A stretch of 64,000 bases of DNA from Desertimonas flava (GTDB lineage: Bacteria; Actinomycetota; Acidimicrobiia; Acidimicrobiales; Ilumatobacteraceae), in NCBI RefSeq assembly GCF_003426815.1, contig NZ_QKYK01000006.1, positions 186,001 to 250,000 of the forward strand. The letters are read 5' to 3'. Position 1 is the stretch's first letter; the number at the start of each line of letters is the position of its first letter. Of this stretch, positions 1 through 10,196 are shown in pieces. The notes beneath the pieces are model-generated. The model had not been told where the DNA came from and did not search any database. It worked only from the letters and a program-made list of their open reading frames with translations. A program made the translations under genes and the position numbers.

Positions 1-1167
1 GAGTTCGCGGAACACCATGCGCCCTTCGTGCACGACGCGGATGATGTTCGTCTTGGTCCGCTCCCGCGCCGCCAGCTGGTGCGCCGCCACGAGGGCGGCT
101 TCGAACTGGCCGGCCAGCTCCTCGCCCAGCGGGGAGACCTTGGCCCGCACCTCGGCGGCGGTCGCCTCACGCTCGGCGGCCAGACGCGCGTGGCGAGCCC
201 GTGGCGACTCGCCGTCGTCCTGGAAGCGGATCCGGTCGAGGGCGGCGAGGACGATCTCCGGCCGGGTCTCCCAGGTCTCCGAGCTGATCTCCCACTCGTT
301 CGGACCCCGTGACCCGTACTCGCCGATGAACTGACCGAAGTGCTCGAGGAAGTCGCCGGCCGCCGCATCGTCGGACCCCGCGAGGCGCTCGAGGAGGCCG
401 TCGACGCCCTCGTCGAAGGCGGCGGTCAGCACGGGCGACTCCCGCACCCTGCGGGAGAGGTCCCAGAGGACGTAACCCGGCTCGGCCGAGTCGACGTCAC
501 CGATGCCGGCGACGAGCTTCATCGGGATGGTCGGGTCGCCGATGGCGGCACCGACGGCGGCGAGGATTCCCGGCCCGATCGCCGAGCTGCTCGAGGTGAC
601 GGTGTGGCTCTCGAACAGCTTCTGCAGCATCGGTTGAGTGGACCGGGCGTGGATCACCAGCTCCTCGTCGGTCAGCGTCGTCAGGTCCGGGCGCCGCTTC
701 CGCAGCGAGATCGTCTCCTCACGCTCGTCGTCCCACTCCGGCCACGACGTTGTGGTCATCACCCAGCCCAGGTGCTCGGCCATCTTGGCGGTGAGGTCGG
801 GGCGCTCGTCGAGCGGGTGGGGGACGTGGGGAGGGACGTCGGGATGGTCGCCGAAGAACGCCACGTCGAGCTGCTCGACGGTGACGACAGGGCTCCGCAC
901 ACCCTGCATGCGCACGTTCGAGAGGTTGATGTACATGTAGCCGCCGAAGAAGCCGACCGCTTCGGGCAGCTCGGGATCGAACTCGTCCAGGTCGCATGCC
1001 CCGACCCGTACATACCCGTCCCGCCAGCCGGGCACGATGCCGTGGTCCCAGGTGAACTGCTGACCGAGCGGCGAGGCCGGGGTGGGGAGCACCTCGCCGG
1101 AGTTCGCTCTCGTGAAATGATTCCACCGTCCGGTCGTCGGCCAATCCGTGATCCAGCGGTCTTCCAT
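1..1167 (-). CDS. PEP-utilising enzyme-like protein, N-terminal part (cut by window edge)
   Basis: The reading frame starts at ATG 1167 after an AAGGGGG ribosome site and stays open through position 1, so about 389 N-terminal residues are visible and the end is missing. Residues 19-34 hold a TRANSGEVLP..SPL stretch typical of the substrate-binding part of PEP-utilising proteins related to rifampin phosphotransferase. The middle is acidic and helical, with no signal peptide. The swivelling phospho-histidine domain of this family would lie beyond the window, so the activity cannot be confirmed. It diverges from Rieske oxygenase A, and the gap between them carries a copy of the cluster-wide operator, so it may belong to the same regulon. 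Confidence 0.65.
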   Translation of the reverse strand, partial: MEDRWITDWPTTGRWNHFTRANSGEVLPTPASPLGQQFTWDHGIVPGWRDGYVRVGACDLDEFDPELPEAVGFFGGYMYINLSNVRMQGVRSPVVTVEQLDVAFFGDHPDVPPHVPHPLDERPDLTAKMAEHLGWVMTTTSWPEWDDEREETISLRKRRPDLTTLTDEELVIHARSTQPMLQKLFESHTVTSSSSAIGPGILAAVGAAIGDPTIPMKLVAGIGDVDSAEPGYVLWDLSRRVRESPVLTAAFDEGVDGLLERLAGSDDAAAGDFLEHFGQFIGEYGSRGPNEWEISSETWETRPEIVLAALDRIRFQDDGESPRARHARLAAEREATAAEVRAKVSPLGEELAGQFEAALVAAHQLAARERTKTNIIRVVHEGRMVFREL

Positions 1168-1240
1168 CGGTCCCCCTTGCCAATCCGTACGGGTGCGAGC
1201 GTCATCCCCAAGCGACCCGTCCGCTCCGAGTGACCCGTAA

Positions 1241-1264
1241 AACTAACTGATGGATTAGTATGTT
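1241..1264. promoter_or_regulatory. Divergent operator/promoter, partial copy of the shared operator
   Basis: AACTAACTGATGGATTAGT (1241-1259) contains inverted ACTAA/TTAGT arms, and its left half matches the operator found at other promoters in the window. TATGTT at 1259-1264 fits a -10 box for Rieske oxygenase A. The right half departs from the consensus, so this is one of the weaker copies. Confidence 0.45.
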
Positions 1265-1311
1265 GTCACGGTCGCCGGGGGCTGGCGCCGTGACGAGGAG
1301 GACGCGCAGGG

Positions 1312-2514
1312 ATGATTCCGGAGACTCGACCGAACGACTGGGACGAGATCGTCGCCAGGCTGCTCGTGCACCTCGATGCGGGGACGACGGACTCGGCGGA
1401 CGGCGTTCACGCCGTCGACGTGAGCGACTACCTCGATGCCGATCGGTGGGCTCGCGAAATGGATCGCATCTTCCGCCACTCGCCGGTGGTCGTCGCCCTC
1501 ACGGCCCACCTTCCCGAACCCGGCTCGTACCGGTCGATCGACCTGGCCGGGATCCCCGTGCTGTCGGTGCGCCAGGCCGACGGGAGCGTCCGGGCGTTCA
1601 TCAACGCCTGCCGTCACCGTGGCGCCCAGATCGTCGCCCACGGCACCGGCAAGGCCCGCCGGTTCACCTGCCCGTACCACGCGTGGAGCTACGACGGCAG
1701 CGGTGCCCTGCTCGGCGTGGCCGGTCGTCCCACGTTCGGCGACATCGCCGACAACCATCAGCAGCTCACCGAGCTGCCGTGCGCCGAGCGTTCCGGGTTC
1801 GTCTTCGCCGTGCTCGACCCCGCCGTCTCGTTCGACGTCGACGAGTGGCTCGCCGGGTACGGCCCGATCCTCGACGCCCTCGGGCTCGACGACGTCGAGC
1901 TGCTCGACGAGCGCGAGCTCATCGGCCCCAACTGGAAGGTCGCCTACGACGGGTACGTCGACGGCTACCACCTCGACATCCTCCACAAGGACACCCTCGG
2001 CAAGGACGTGATGGGCAACATCATGACGTGCGACGCCTGGGGACCGCACCAGCGCGTGGCCTTCGCCCGGCGCAACCTCCACGAGCTGCGCGACATCCCG
2101 CGTGAGGAGTGGCAACCGGGTGGCCACATGGGCCTCGTGCACACCGTGTTCCCCCACGTCTCGGTCGCCGGCAACGGCGGCACGGGCATGATGGTGAGCC
2201 AGCTGATCCCGGGCCCGACGCCCGATCGCTCGCGCACGATCCAGACGCACGTCGTCACTCGCAACGCCACCGAGGAGGAGCGGGCAGCGACGGCGCAGCG
2301 CGCCGACTTCCTCGAGTGGGTGGTCAACGAGGAGGACTACAAGACCGGGCTCGGCATCCAGGCGGCCCTGGCCTCGGGCGCCAACACCGAGTTCCTGTTC
2401 GGCCGCAACGAGCCGGGGAACCAGCGGTTCCATCAATGGGTCGACCGCCTGCTCGCCGAGCCGTTCGCCACCTCCCTCGCCCCACCCCGCCGCAACCTCG
2501 CCGCCGCAGACTGA
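1312..2514 (+). CDS. Rieske non-heme iron oxygenase alpha subunit (A)
   Basis: A 400-residue protein with a Rieske [2Fe-2S] domain (C100-x-H102 and C120-x2-H123) and a C-terminal catalytic domain. The mononuclear-iron ligands are H220 and H225 in the GYHLDILH stretch, with D342 as probable third ligand. D217 is the classical aspartate that bridges the two metal sites, which separates this copy from the other four Rieske proteins here, all of which have Glu there. It would hydroxylate or demethylate an organic substrate using electrons from a reductase that is not encoded in the window. AGGAGG lies 10 bases before the ATG. It is a single gene followed by repeats and a hairpin. Confidence 0.85.
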   Translation: MIPETRPNDWDEIVARLLVHLDAGTTDSADGVHAVDVSDYLDADRWAREMDRIFRHSPVVVALTAHLPEPGSYRSIDLAGIPVLSVRQADGSVRAFINACRHRGAQIVAHGTGKARRFTCPYHAWSYDGSGALLGVAGRPTFGDIADNHQQLTELPCAERSGFVFAVLDPAVSFDVDEWLAGYGPILDALGLDDVELLDERELIGPNWKVAYDGYVDGYHLDILHKDTLGKDVMGNIMTCDAWGPHQRVAFARRNLHELRDIPREEWQPGGHMGLVHTVFPHVSVAGNGGTGMMVSQLIPGPTPDRSRTIQTHVVTRNATEEERAATAQRADFLEWVVNEEDYKTGLGIQAALASGANTEFLFGRNEPGNQRFHQWVDRLLAEPFATSLAPPRRNLAAAD

Positions 2515-2604
2515 GTTTCGTCCTCGGCGAGCTTCGTCGCTTCGCTCCTCGCTCGCCTGCGGCGAGGTTTGGTTGAGCTCGCTGCGCTCGCACGAAGAGC
2601 TGGC

Positions 2605-2629
2605 TGAGATGGTGCCAGGCACTATCTCA
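2605..2629. terminator. Hairpin with GTGCCAGGCAC-like core, probable bidirectional terminator
   Basis: TGAGATGGTGCC and GGCACTATCTCA pair around one central A, with a single G-T wobble. It lies between two convergent genes and has no T tract. Five related hairpins occur elsewhere in the window, all near gene 3' ends. Confidence 0.5.
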
Positions 2630-2704
2630 CCGCGCCAGCTTCGTCGGCGCGGGATGAGTTGCGGTCGCCCCCGGTTCAACGCGCGGACGCCGAAGGGGGA
2701 GGTT

Positions 2705-2753
2705 CGGAGGGGGATTCCCCCTCCGATGCGGCGACCAGCGGAGCTTGCTCCGC
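2705..2753. terminator. Two adjacent hairpins downstream of livF
   Basis: CGGAGGGGGA pairs with TCCCCCTCCG (2705-2725), and GCGGAGC pairs with GCTCCGC (2738-2753). They follow livF in its own reading direction and could end the transporter transcript. Neither has a clear U tract. Confidence 0.4.
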
Positions 2754-2846
2754 CGCCGCCTCTTTCGGTTCTTCAGCGCGAGCGAAGCGAGCTCGTATCA
2801 ACTCGCCGCAGGCGGCGAGCGAAGCGATGCCGCCGAGGACGAAACA

Positions 2847-4485
<1,639 letters not shown>

Positions 4486-4486
4486 G

Positions 4487-6802
4487 TCAGGCCACCTCCA
4501 GTGTCCGCACCGACTTGTCCGCCGAGTCCACCGCTGGTGGATGCGCCGGCTCGCCGCGCCGGGCACGGATGATCTGCATCACGATCGAACGGATGAACAG
4601 GGCGAGGAATGCCCCGAGCAGCGGCATCCAGAACTTGCTGTAGCTGTCGACGCGGGCCGGCCACACGAGATAGCCGAGCCCGGCGCCCACCAGGGCAACC
4701 GGGCCGAGCCGTTTGCCGACCGCGGCCCACTCGGCCGCTCGTGCCCTGACGAGCCATCGACCGAAGTGCTGGAAGATGCTCTGGAAGAACGGGGCGATGC
4801 CCTCGGGATGGATGATCGCCGTGAACACGAGGCTGGCTCCGCCCACGACGGCGGTGTACCGCTCCAGGTTGGCGCCGTGGAAGAAGTAGTTGCTCACCAC
4901 GGTGACGAGCCCAGCCGGAGCCAGCAGGCCGCCGATGATCGCCCCGTTGATCGACGTGATGCCGCCGAGGTAGGCGAAGGCGAGGAACACGATGCTCGAC
5001 TGGTACACGAAGTTCGCCGACGAGACGTCGTTCTGCTTGAAGCCGAGCATCACCCCGCCGATGCCGGCGAGCCCGGCGGCGATGGCGAACGCCAGCAGCT
5101 TCGTCCGCGACACGTTGATGCCCGCTGCTGCGGCCGCCCGCTCGTTCGCCCGGACGGCCAGGAAGCGGCGGCCGGTGCCGTTGCGGCGCAGGTTGGCCAC
5201 GGCGAGGATGCAGAGCACGAGGACGACGAGGAGGAAGATCGTGAACGCCGGGCGGTCGAGCTGCCCCTTGTCACCCGTCGAGGCCAGCTTGAGACCGAAC
5301 AGCGACGCCGGGTGCACCTTGGCCGGCGCACCGGCACTGAGATCGGTCAACGACTCGTTCTCGAGGTAGAGCGTCTGCAGCGAGATCGCGAACGCCAGCG
5401 TCACCACCGCCAGCTGGACGCCGCGTATTCGCACCGCCGGCAAGCCGAGGAGCACCCCGACCACGATCGCCGCCACCACGCCGAGTGGGGCGGCGAGGAA
5501 CCACGGCAGCCCGGGCCCGGACACCGGGAACGGGTTGGTGCTCGTGGTCGAGCCGTCGGCCATCATCCGCGCCATGAAGAAGGCGGCGACGCCGGCCAGC
5601 GACATCTGGGCGAGCGAGATCTGCCCCACGTACCCGGTCACCACGACCATCGACAGCATGATGATGCTGGCGACCAGCGACGTGGTCAGGGCGAGGGCGA
5701 ACACGGTCCGCGAGCCGGCGTCCTGGAACATGAACGCAGCGGCGACGACCACCGTTCCCCACACGAGCACGTGCGGCAGGATGCGGACCGGGCGCGGCGA
5801 CAGCGGCAGGCGCTTCTCCTCCACGGTGCCGCGGACCGGCAGGCTCTTGCCCCGGATGAAGAGCACGGCGACGATGACGAGCAGCGGCAGGACCTCGCGG
5901 ATACCGGTGCGGAAGAACGACGGGAACCAACTCTTCGACGACCAGAACTGGAGCAGCCCCTGGACCGCCCCGAGGAGCAGGCCGGCGACGGTGGCCACGG
6001 TGATCGACCGGAGCCCGCCGAGGAGGGCGGCGCCGAGGGCACCGACGACGAGGGCGCTGAGGCCGATCGGCGTGAGCGAGCCCTGCAGCGGTCCGGCGAT
6101 GACGGCCGAGAAGACGCCGATCACGGCAGCGATGACCCAGTTGACCGCGGCGAGCATCTGCGGTGAGTAGCCGAGGAGCACGGCACCCTTTTCGTTGCCG
6201 GCCGCGGCGCGGGTGGCCAGCCCGAAGCGGGTGAAACGGAACAGGGCGGCGAGCCCGAGACCGATCGCCAGCGAGATCCCGGCGGCAATGAGCGTGTTCT
6301 CCGGGACAGCCGAGCCGAGGCCGAGGAAGTTGCGGATCGGCTTCTGCGGGATGATGCTCTGGGGCTGCCGGCCGGTGCCGCCGAAGTTGAGCTGGGCGAC
6401 GCCCTGCACGTAGAGCAGCACGCCTACCGATCCGATGACCTTGCCGAGCGGAGCGGCGTTGCGCAGCGGGCGGAACACCAGGAAGTGGACGAGGAGTCCG
6501 ATCATCGCCCCCATCGCCAGGGCGAGGAGCAGGCTGAGCCAGACGTTCACCCCGTCGTCGGAGAGCTTGATGGCGACGGGGACGTTGAGCCACTTCGTCG
6601 GCAGGAAGTCCACCCAGGGCAGCCGCAGGTAGCCGTTCCGCCGCGCCTCGTCGAACGTGAACACCCCGTACATCGCCATCGCGCCCTGGGCGAAGTTGAT
6701 GACGCCCGAGCCGCGATACACGACCACGAGACCGGCGCCGAGGGTGGCGTAGATCGATCCCAGGCCGAGGCCGAGGATCAGGAACAGGATGGCTTGGTTC
6801 AT
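4487..6802 (-). CDS. Fused LivH-LivM ABC permease
   Basis: A 771-residue membrane protein joining two permeases that are usually separate. Residues 1 to about 330 are LivH-like, with hydrophobic segments and the INFAQGAMAMYG stretch. About 335-690 are LivM-like, with GYVGQISLAQMSLAG and the GRRFLAVRANERAAAAAGINVSRTKLLAF cytoplasmic loop. Two or more further hydrophobic segments follow to the end. The fusion would supply the whole transmembrane pore for LivF and LivG. GGGGGAG lies before ATG 6802. It is followed at once by livG, and the nearest binding-protein gene lies 110 bases upstream. Confidence 0.85.
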   Translation of the reverse strand: MNQAILFLILGLGLGSIYATLGAGLVVVYRGSGVINFAQGAMAMYGVFTFDEARRNGYLRLPWVDFLPTKWLNVPVAIKLSDDGVNVWLSLLLALAMGAMIGLLVHFLVFRPLRNAAPLGKVIGSVGVLLYVQGVAQLNFGGTGRQPQSIIPQKPIRNFLGLGSAVPENTLIAAGISLAIGLGLAALFRFTRFGLATRAAAGNEKGAVLLGYSPQMLAAVNWVIAAVIGVFSAVIAGPLQGSLTPIGLSALVVGALGAALLGGLRSITVATVAGLLLGAVQGLLQFWSSKSWFPSFFRTGIREVLPLLVIVAVLFIRGKSLPVRGTVEEKRLPLSPRPVRILPHVLVWGTVVVAAAFMFQDAGSRTVFALALTTSLVASIIMLSMVVVTGYVGQISLAQMSLAGVAAFFMARMMADGSTTSTNPFPVSGPGLPWFLAAPLGVVAAIVVGVLLGLPAVRIRGVQLAVVTLAFAISLQTLYLENESLTDLSAGAPAKVHPASLFGLKLASTGDKGQLDRPAFTIFLLVVLVLCILAVANLRRNGTGRRFLAVRANERAAAAAGINVSRTKLLAFAIAAGLAGIGGVMLGFKQNDVSSANFVYQSSIVFLAFAYLGGITSINGAIIGGLLAPAGLVTVVSNYFFHGANLERYTAVVGGASLVFTAIIHPEGIAPFFQSIFQHFGRWLVRARAAEWAAVGKRLGPVALVGAGLGYLVWPARVDSYSKFWMPLLGAFLALFIRSIVMQIIRARRGEPAHPPAVDSADKSVRTLEVA

Positions 6803-6912
6803 TCGTGGCTCCCCCTGGCGAGTGCGGTCGTGGCCCTGTCAGCTGCCGGCGTTGCCGCCGGTCCGATCCGGCGCGCCGCCGCCGCGGCGCACCGGACCGT
6901 CAATCGGATGGA

Positions 6913-8394
6913 TCAGCCCGGCCCTGGACGCAACTCGGTTCCGGCGACCAGGTCGATGCCCGAGAACGTCGGCCGCACGGGCACGAAGGTCTCGCCGTCC
7001 CACTGGTTGGCCGTCACCAGGGCGTTGCAGACCGCGACGTACGGCTCGGGCGCCTGGGCGCACGAGAGGGGTGTGGAGCCGAAGGCGTGCGTGTTGTCGG
7101 TGGCCGCCAGGGCCGCCTCGTACGACTCGGGCGTGAGCTCCTCGCCGCTTGCGGCCAGCGTGCTGGCGACGGACCACAACGTGATCATCGACGTGAAGCC
7201 GGTCGCCCCGAAGCCCTTGGTGATGTCGGCTTCGGGCATCTCGTAGCGGGCGGCGGCGCCCTGGTACGTCTCGGCCTCGAGACGGGCCAGCGGGTCCTCG
7301 AGCGTCGCCGGATCGACGATCACCGAGTTGCCCGATCCGATGAAGTACACGCCTTCGGCGAGCGGGCCGGCAGCCTCCATCGCCTCGAAGTCGGTGCACG
7401 CTCCGGACAGCACGAGCGGGATGTCCTGGGGCGTCCAGCCGAGGCGGCCGAGTCCGTCGACGAGGTTCCAGCAGTCGGCGCCCTGTCCCGAGAACAGGAT
7501 GGCATCCGGCTCGAAGCCGAGGATCTCGGTGACCATCGGCGTGACGTCGGGCGTGGCCGGCTTGATCGGCACGCCGAGGTACTCGAGGTCGGGGATCGAT
7601 CCGGCCCGCTCGCTGGAGCCTTCGATCGTCCCGTTGAGCACGTCGAGCGGCTTGGCCTCGAGGTCGTAGAAGCACACGACGCCAGGGGGTGTGTCCGCCC
7701 ACGGCACGCCGATCCGTGTCGCTCCGAGGTCGGTCGTGGCGAACTCCACCAGACCCGTGTGCACGCCGAGGCAGCCACCGCCGCCACCGATGGCGTACGT
7801 CCCGGGCGAGGTGAAGTCGGCGATGGTGACCGGCGACATCACGACGGCGGGAACGCCGGCCGCCTCGAAGATCGGCAGGTGGTTGCCGAAGAAGTTGATC
7901 GTCGACGCGACCAGGAACGGCGACTTCGTCAGCAGTTCGTTGGCACAGCGCTGCGAGTCGTCCGGCGAGATCGCCGTGCGGCACACCTCGAGCTGGATCG
8001 GGCGACCGGGCACCCCGTTCTGGATGTCGGAGCCCCACCCGCCGAGCTCGGCGTTGATGAAGTCGACGGCCGCCTGGGCCGCCGTCGAGAACTCGGGAAA
8101 GCTGCCGTTGGGATCACCCTCGGGGTTCTGCAACCCGATGACGATCGGCTCGCCCTCCGCCGCCAAGGGGCTCTCGGTGGCGCACTGCAGATCCGACATC
8201 ATCCGCCCGGCACCGGTGCCGTGCGCTTCGTCGAGGCTGGCGTCGATCTCCGGACATCCCGCCGAACCGCCGGCTCCGCCCGTGCCGTCCGGTGGAGAGG
8301 TCGCGCCGGCCGTCTGGCCCGCAGCGACCACCATCGTGCCGGCGATCATCACCGCCCGCACACGGCGTGACGTCTTGCTCGAAGCTGATCTCAT
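6913..8394 (-). CDS. ABC substrate-binding protein 1 (branched-chain amino acid type)
   Basis: A 493-residue secreted protein starting with a basic N-terminus and a hydrophobic stretch (RRVRAVMIAGTMVVAAGQ), a probable signal peptide. The body is a type-I periplasmic-binding fold of the Leu/Ile/Val family; it contains CRTAISPDDSQRCANELL and VSTINFFGNHLPIFEAAGVPAV. It is a close paralogue of the next gene and serves the LivFG/permease system. AGGGGGA precedes ATG 8394, and an operator copy lies about 50 bases upstream. Aligned signal-peptide cysteines are not evident, so lipid anchoring is not supported. Confidence 0.85.
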   Translation of the reverse strand: MRSASSKTSRRVRAVMIAGTMVVAAGQTAGATSPPDGTGGAGGSAGCPEIDASLDEAHGTGAGRMMSDLQCATESPLAAEGEPIVIGLQNPEGDPNGSFPEFSTAAQAAVDFINAELGGWGSDIQNGVPGRPIQLEVCRTAISPDDSQRCANELLTKSPFLVASTINFFGNHLPIFEAAGVPAVVMSPVTIADFTSPGTYAIGGGGGCLGVHTGLVEFATTDLGATRIGVPWADTPPGVVCFYDLEAKPLDVLNGTIEGSSERAGSIPDLEYLGVPIKPATPDVTPMVTEILGFEPDAILFSGQGADCWNLVDGLGRLGWTPQDIPLVLSGACTDFEAMEAAGPLAEGVYFIGSGNSVIVDPATLEDPLARLEAETYQGAAARYEMPEADITKGFGATGFTSMITLWSVASTLAASGEELTPESYEAALAATDNTHAFGSTPLSCAQAPEPYVAVCNALVTANQWDGETFVPVRPTFSGIDLVAGTELRPGPG

Positions 8395-8446
8395 CGATTC
8401 CCCCTGTCTGGACTACTCGTTGCAGTCTCCCCGAGTGTGGCAGCGT

Positions 8447-8465
8447 ACTAACTGATCAGTCAATT
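8447..8465. promoter_or_regulatory. Shared operator, binding-protein 1 promoter
   Basis: ACTAACTGATCAGTCAATT matches the cluster consensus almost perfectly, with the core palindrome ACTGATCAGT. It lies about 53 bases upstream of the binding-protein 1 start on the minus strand. Confidence 0.6.
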
Positions 8466-8531
8466 TGTCCGAGTGAGACCGGCTAATGCGAGCAGTGGCC
8501 CGGGACCACCGACGGTCCCGGGCCACGACGA

Positions 8532-9998
8532 TCACGGCCCGGGCCGCAGTTCGGTGCCGGCGATGAGGTCGGCGCCCGAGAAGTGCTCCCGCACCGGAAC
8601 GAGGCTCTCGCCGTCCCATTGGGCAACCGTCGACAGCGTGTTGCACACGGCCACGTACGGCGGCGGGGCCGCCGCGCACGACAGCGGCGTGGACCCGAAC
8701 ATGTGGTCATTCTCCGTGGCGCCGACGTAGGTCGCGAAGGACTCGGCCGTGAGCTCCTCGCCGCCCTGCACCACGCGGCTGGCCAGCTCCCAGACACCGA
8801 TCATGCTGTTGAAGTTGCTCACACCGAAGCCCTTGAACATGTCGGTCTCGGAGAGGCCGTACTCCAGCGCCTTGGTCTGGAACGTCTCGGCCTCGAAGCG
8901 CTCCCGCGGATCCTCGATCGTGTCTGGCGGGTTCGTCACCGAGCCTCCCGCCGTGACGAAGTAGATGCCGTTGGCCAGATCGCCGGCAGCCCTCATGGCG
9001 TCGAAGTCGATGCAGGCGCCGGACAGGACCAGCGGGATGGCGTCGGGGGTCCAGCCGAGCCGGCCGAGCCCGTCGACCAGGTTCCAGCAGTCGGCACCCT
9101 GCGCCGAGAAGATGATCGCGTCGGGCTCGAACCCGAGGATCTCGGTCACCTGGGGCGTCACGTCGGGCGTGGCCGGCTTGATCGGCACGCCGAGGTACTC
9201 GAGGTCGGGCAGCGTCCCGGCGCGCTCCGAATCTCCGGGCACGGCGCCGGAGAGCACGTCGAGCGGCTTGGCCTCGAGGTCGTAGTAGCACACCACGCCT
9301 GGGGGCGTGTCGGCCCACGGCACGCCGACGCGCAGGGCGCCGAGATCGCTCGTCGCGTATTCGACCAGCGCCGTGTGCTGCCCGAGGCAACCACCGCCAC
9401 CGGCGATGGCGTAGGCGGACGGCGACGTGAAGTCGGCGATCGTCACCGGTGACGTGATCACCGCCGGGATCCCGGCTGCCTCGAAGATCGGCAGGTGGTT
9501 CCCGAAGAAGTTGATCGTCGACACGATGAGCTCGGGGCTCTTGGCGACCAGTTCGTTGGCGCACCGCTGCGAATCGTCCGGCGAGATCGCCGTGCGACAG
9601 ATCTCGAGCTGGATCGGCCGTCCCGGCACCCCGTTCTGGATGTCGGCGCCCCAGCCGCCGAGCTCGGCGTTGATGTAGTCGACCGCGGCCTGAGCGGCGA
9701 GCGACGACTCCGGGAAGCTGCCGTTGGGATCACCCTCAGGGTTCTGGAAGCCGATGATGACCGGATCGCCCTCGGCGGCGAGCGGGCTGTCGAGCGTGCA
9801 CTGGATGTCGGACATGAACCGCCCGGCGCCGAGGCCGCCGGCCTCGTCGAGCGTCGCGTCGATCTCCGGACAGGCACCGGTCGCGGTGGTCGCCGGCCGC
9901 GCCGCGCCGCCGATCGCCGGCACGCCGGCCACGACCGCTGCGGCGGCGATGCCGAGTGCGGTGCGCCGCAGCACCGATCCCCTGATTCCTCGAACCAT
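8532..9998 (-). CDS. ABC substrate-binding protein 2 (branched-chain amino acid type)
   Basis: A 488-residue paralogue of the preceding protein, sharing long stretches such as CRTAISPDDSQRCANEL and the GVPWADTPPGVVCxYDLEAKPLDVL region. The N-terminus (MVRGIRGSVLRRTALGIAAAAVVAG) is a typical signal peptide. ATG 9998 is chosen over an upstream ATG at 10100 because the signal peptide begins there and a GGGGGA site precedes it. The two proteins may bind different ligands for one permease, or one may be a recent duplicate. An operator copy lies about 165 bases upstream. Confidence 0.83.
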   Translation of the reverse strand: MVRGIRGSVLRRTALGIAAAAVVAGVPAIGGAARPATTATGACPEIDATLDEAGGLGAGRFMSDIQCTLDSPLAAEGDPVIIGFQNPEGDPNGSFPESSLAAQAAVDYINAELGGWGADIQNGVPGRPIQLEICRTAISPDDSQRCANELVAKSPELIVSTINFFGNHLPIFEAAGIPAVITSPVTIADFTSPSAYAIAGGGGCLGQHTALVEYATSDLGALRVGVPWADTPPGVVCYYDLEAKPLDVLSGAVPGDSERAGTLPDLEYLGVPIKPATPDVTPQVTEILGFEPDAIIFSAQGADCWNLVDGLGRLGWTPDAIPLVLSGACIDFDAMRAAGDLANGIYFVTAGGSVTNPPDTIEDPRERFEAETFQTKALEYGLSETDMFKGFGVSNFNSMIGVWELASRVVQGGEELTAESFATYVGATENDHMFGSTPLSCAAAPPPYVAVCNTLSTVAQWDGESLVPVREHFSGADLIAGTELRPGP

Positions 9999-10162
9999 GA
10001 CGTGATCCCCCTTCGTGTCGCATGCCCGGTTGCCGGGCGATGTCCCCCAAGCCGACGCACCCGGGACGACGCGTAGGAAGAGGTGGGCACGCCCGCCCAC
10101 GTTCGCTCCGGCGCTCGTGAGACCCCCCGGCCTCAGGTGCTTCCCGCAGTTTGCCAGGAACC

Positions 10163-10178
10163 AACTGACCGGTCAATT
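10163..10178. promoter_or_regulatory. Shared operator upstream of binding protein 2
   Basis: AACTGACCGGTCAATT is a near-perfect copy of the cluster operator. It lies between the end of an acyl-CoA synthetase gene and binding protein 2, on whose side it would act. The leader to the start codon is about 165 bases. Confidence 0.6.
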
Positions 10179-10196
10179 AGCTTCGTCGCGGCCGGA

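Larger units (their letters stand above)
2515..2846. other. Gene-free, repeat-rich region between convergent genes
   Basis: About 330 bases lie between the end of Rieske A and the end of livF. They hold GAGCGAAGCGAGC-type repeats in both orientations (around 2530-2595 and 2771-2830), a GTGCCAGGCAC-core hairpin, two further hairpins and the first copy of a tandem repeat. No convincing coding frame is seen. Confidence 0.7.

Noticed and set aside
1-1233. Plus-strand frames of 94-297 codons near the left edge
   Set aside because: The minus strand carries a continuous frame to the window edge with a recognisable PEP-utilising-enzyme motif and a good ribosome site. The plus frames have shadow composition.
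10163-10178. Operator as a possible insertion-sequence end
   Set aside because: It recurs singly at promoters rather than as paired ends around a gene, which fits a regulator site better.
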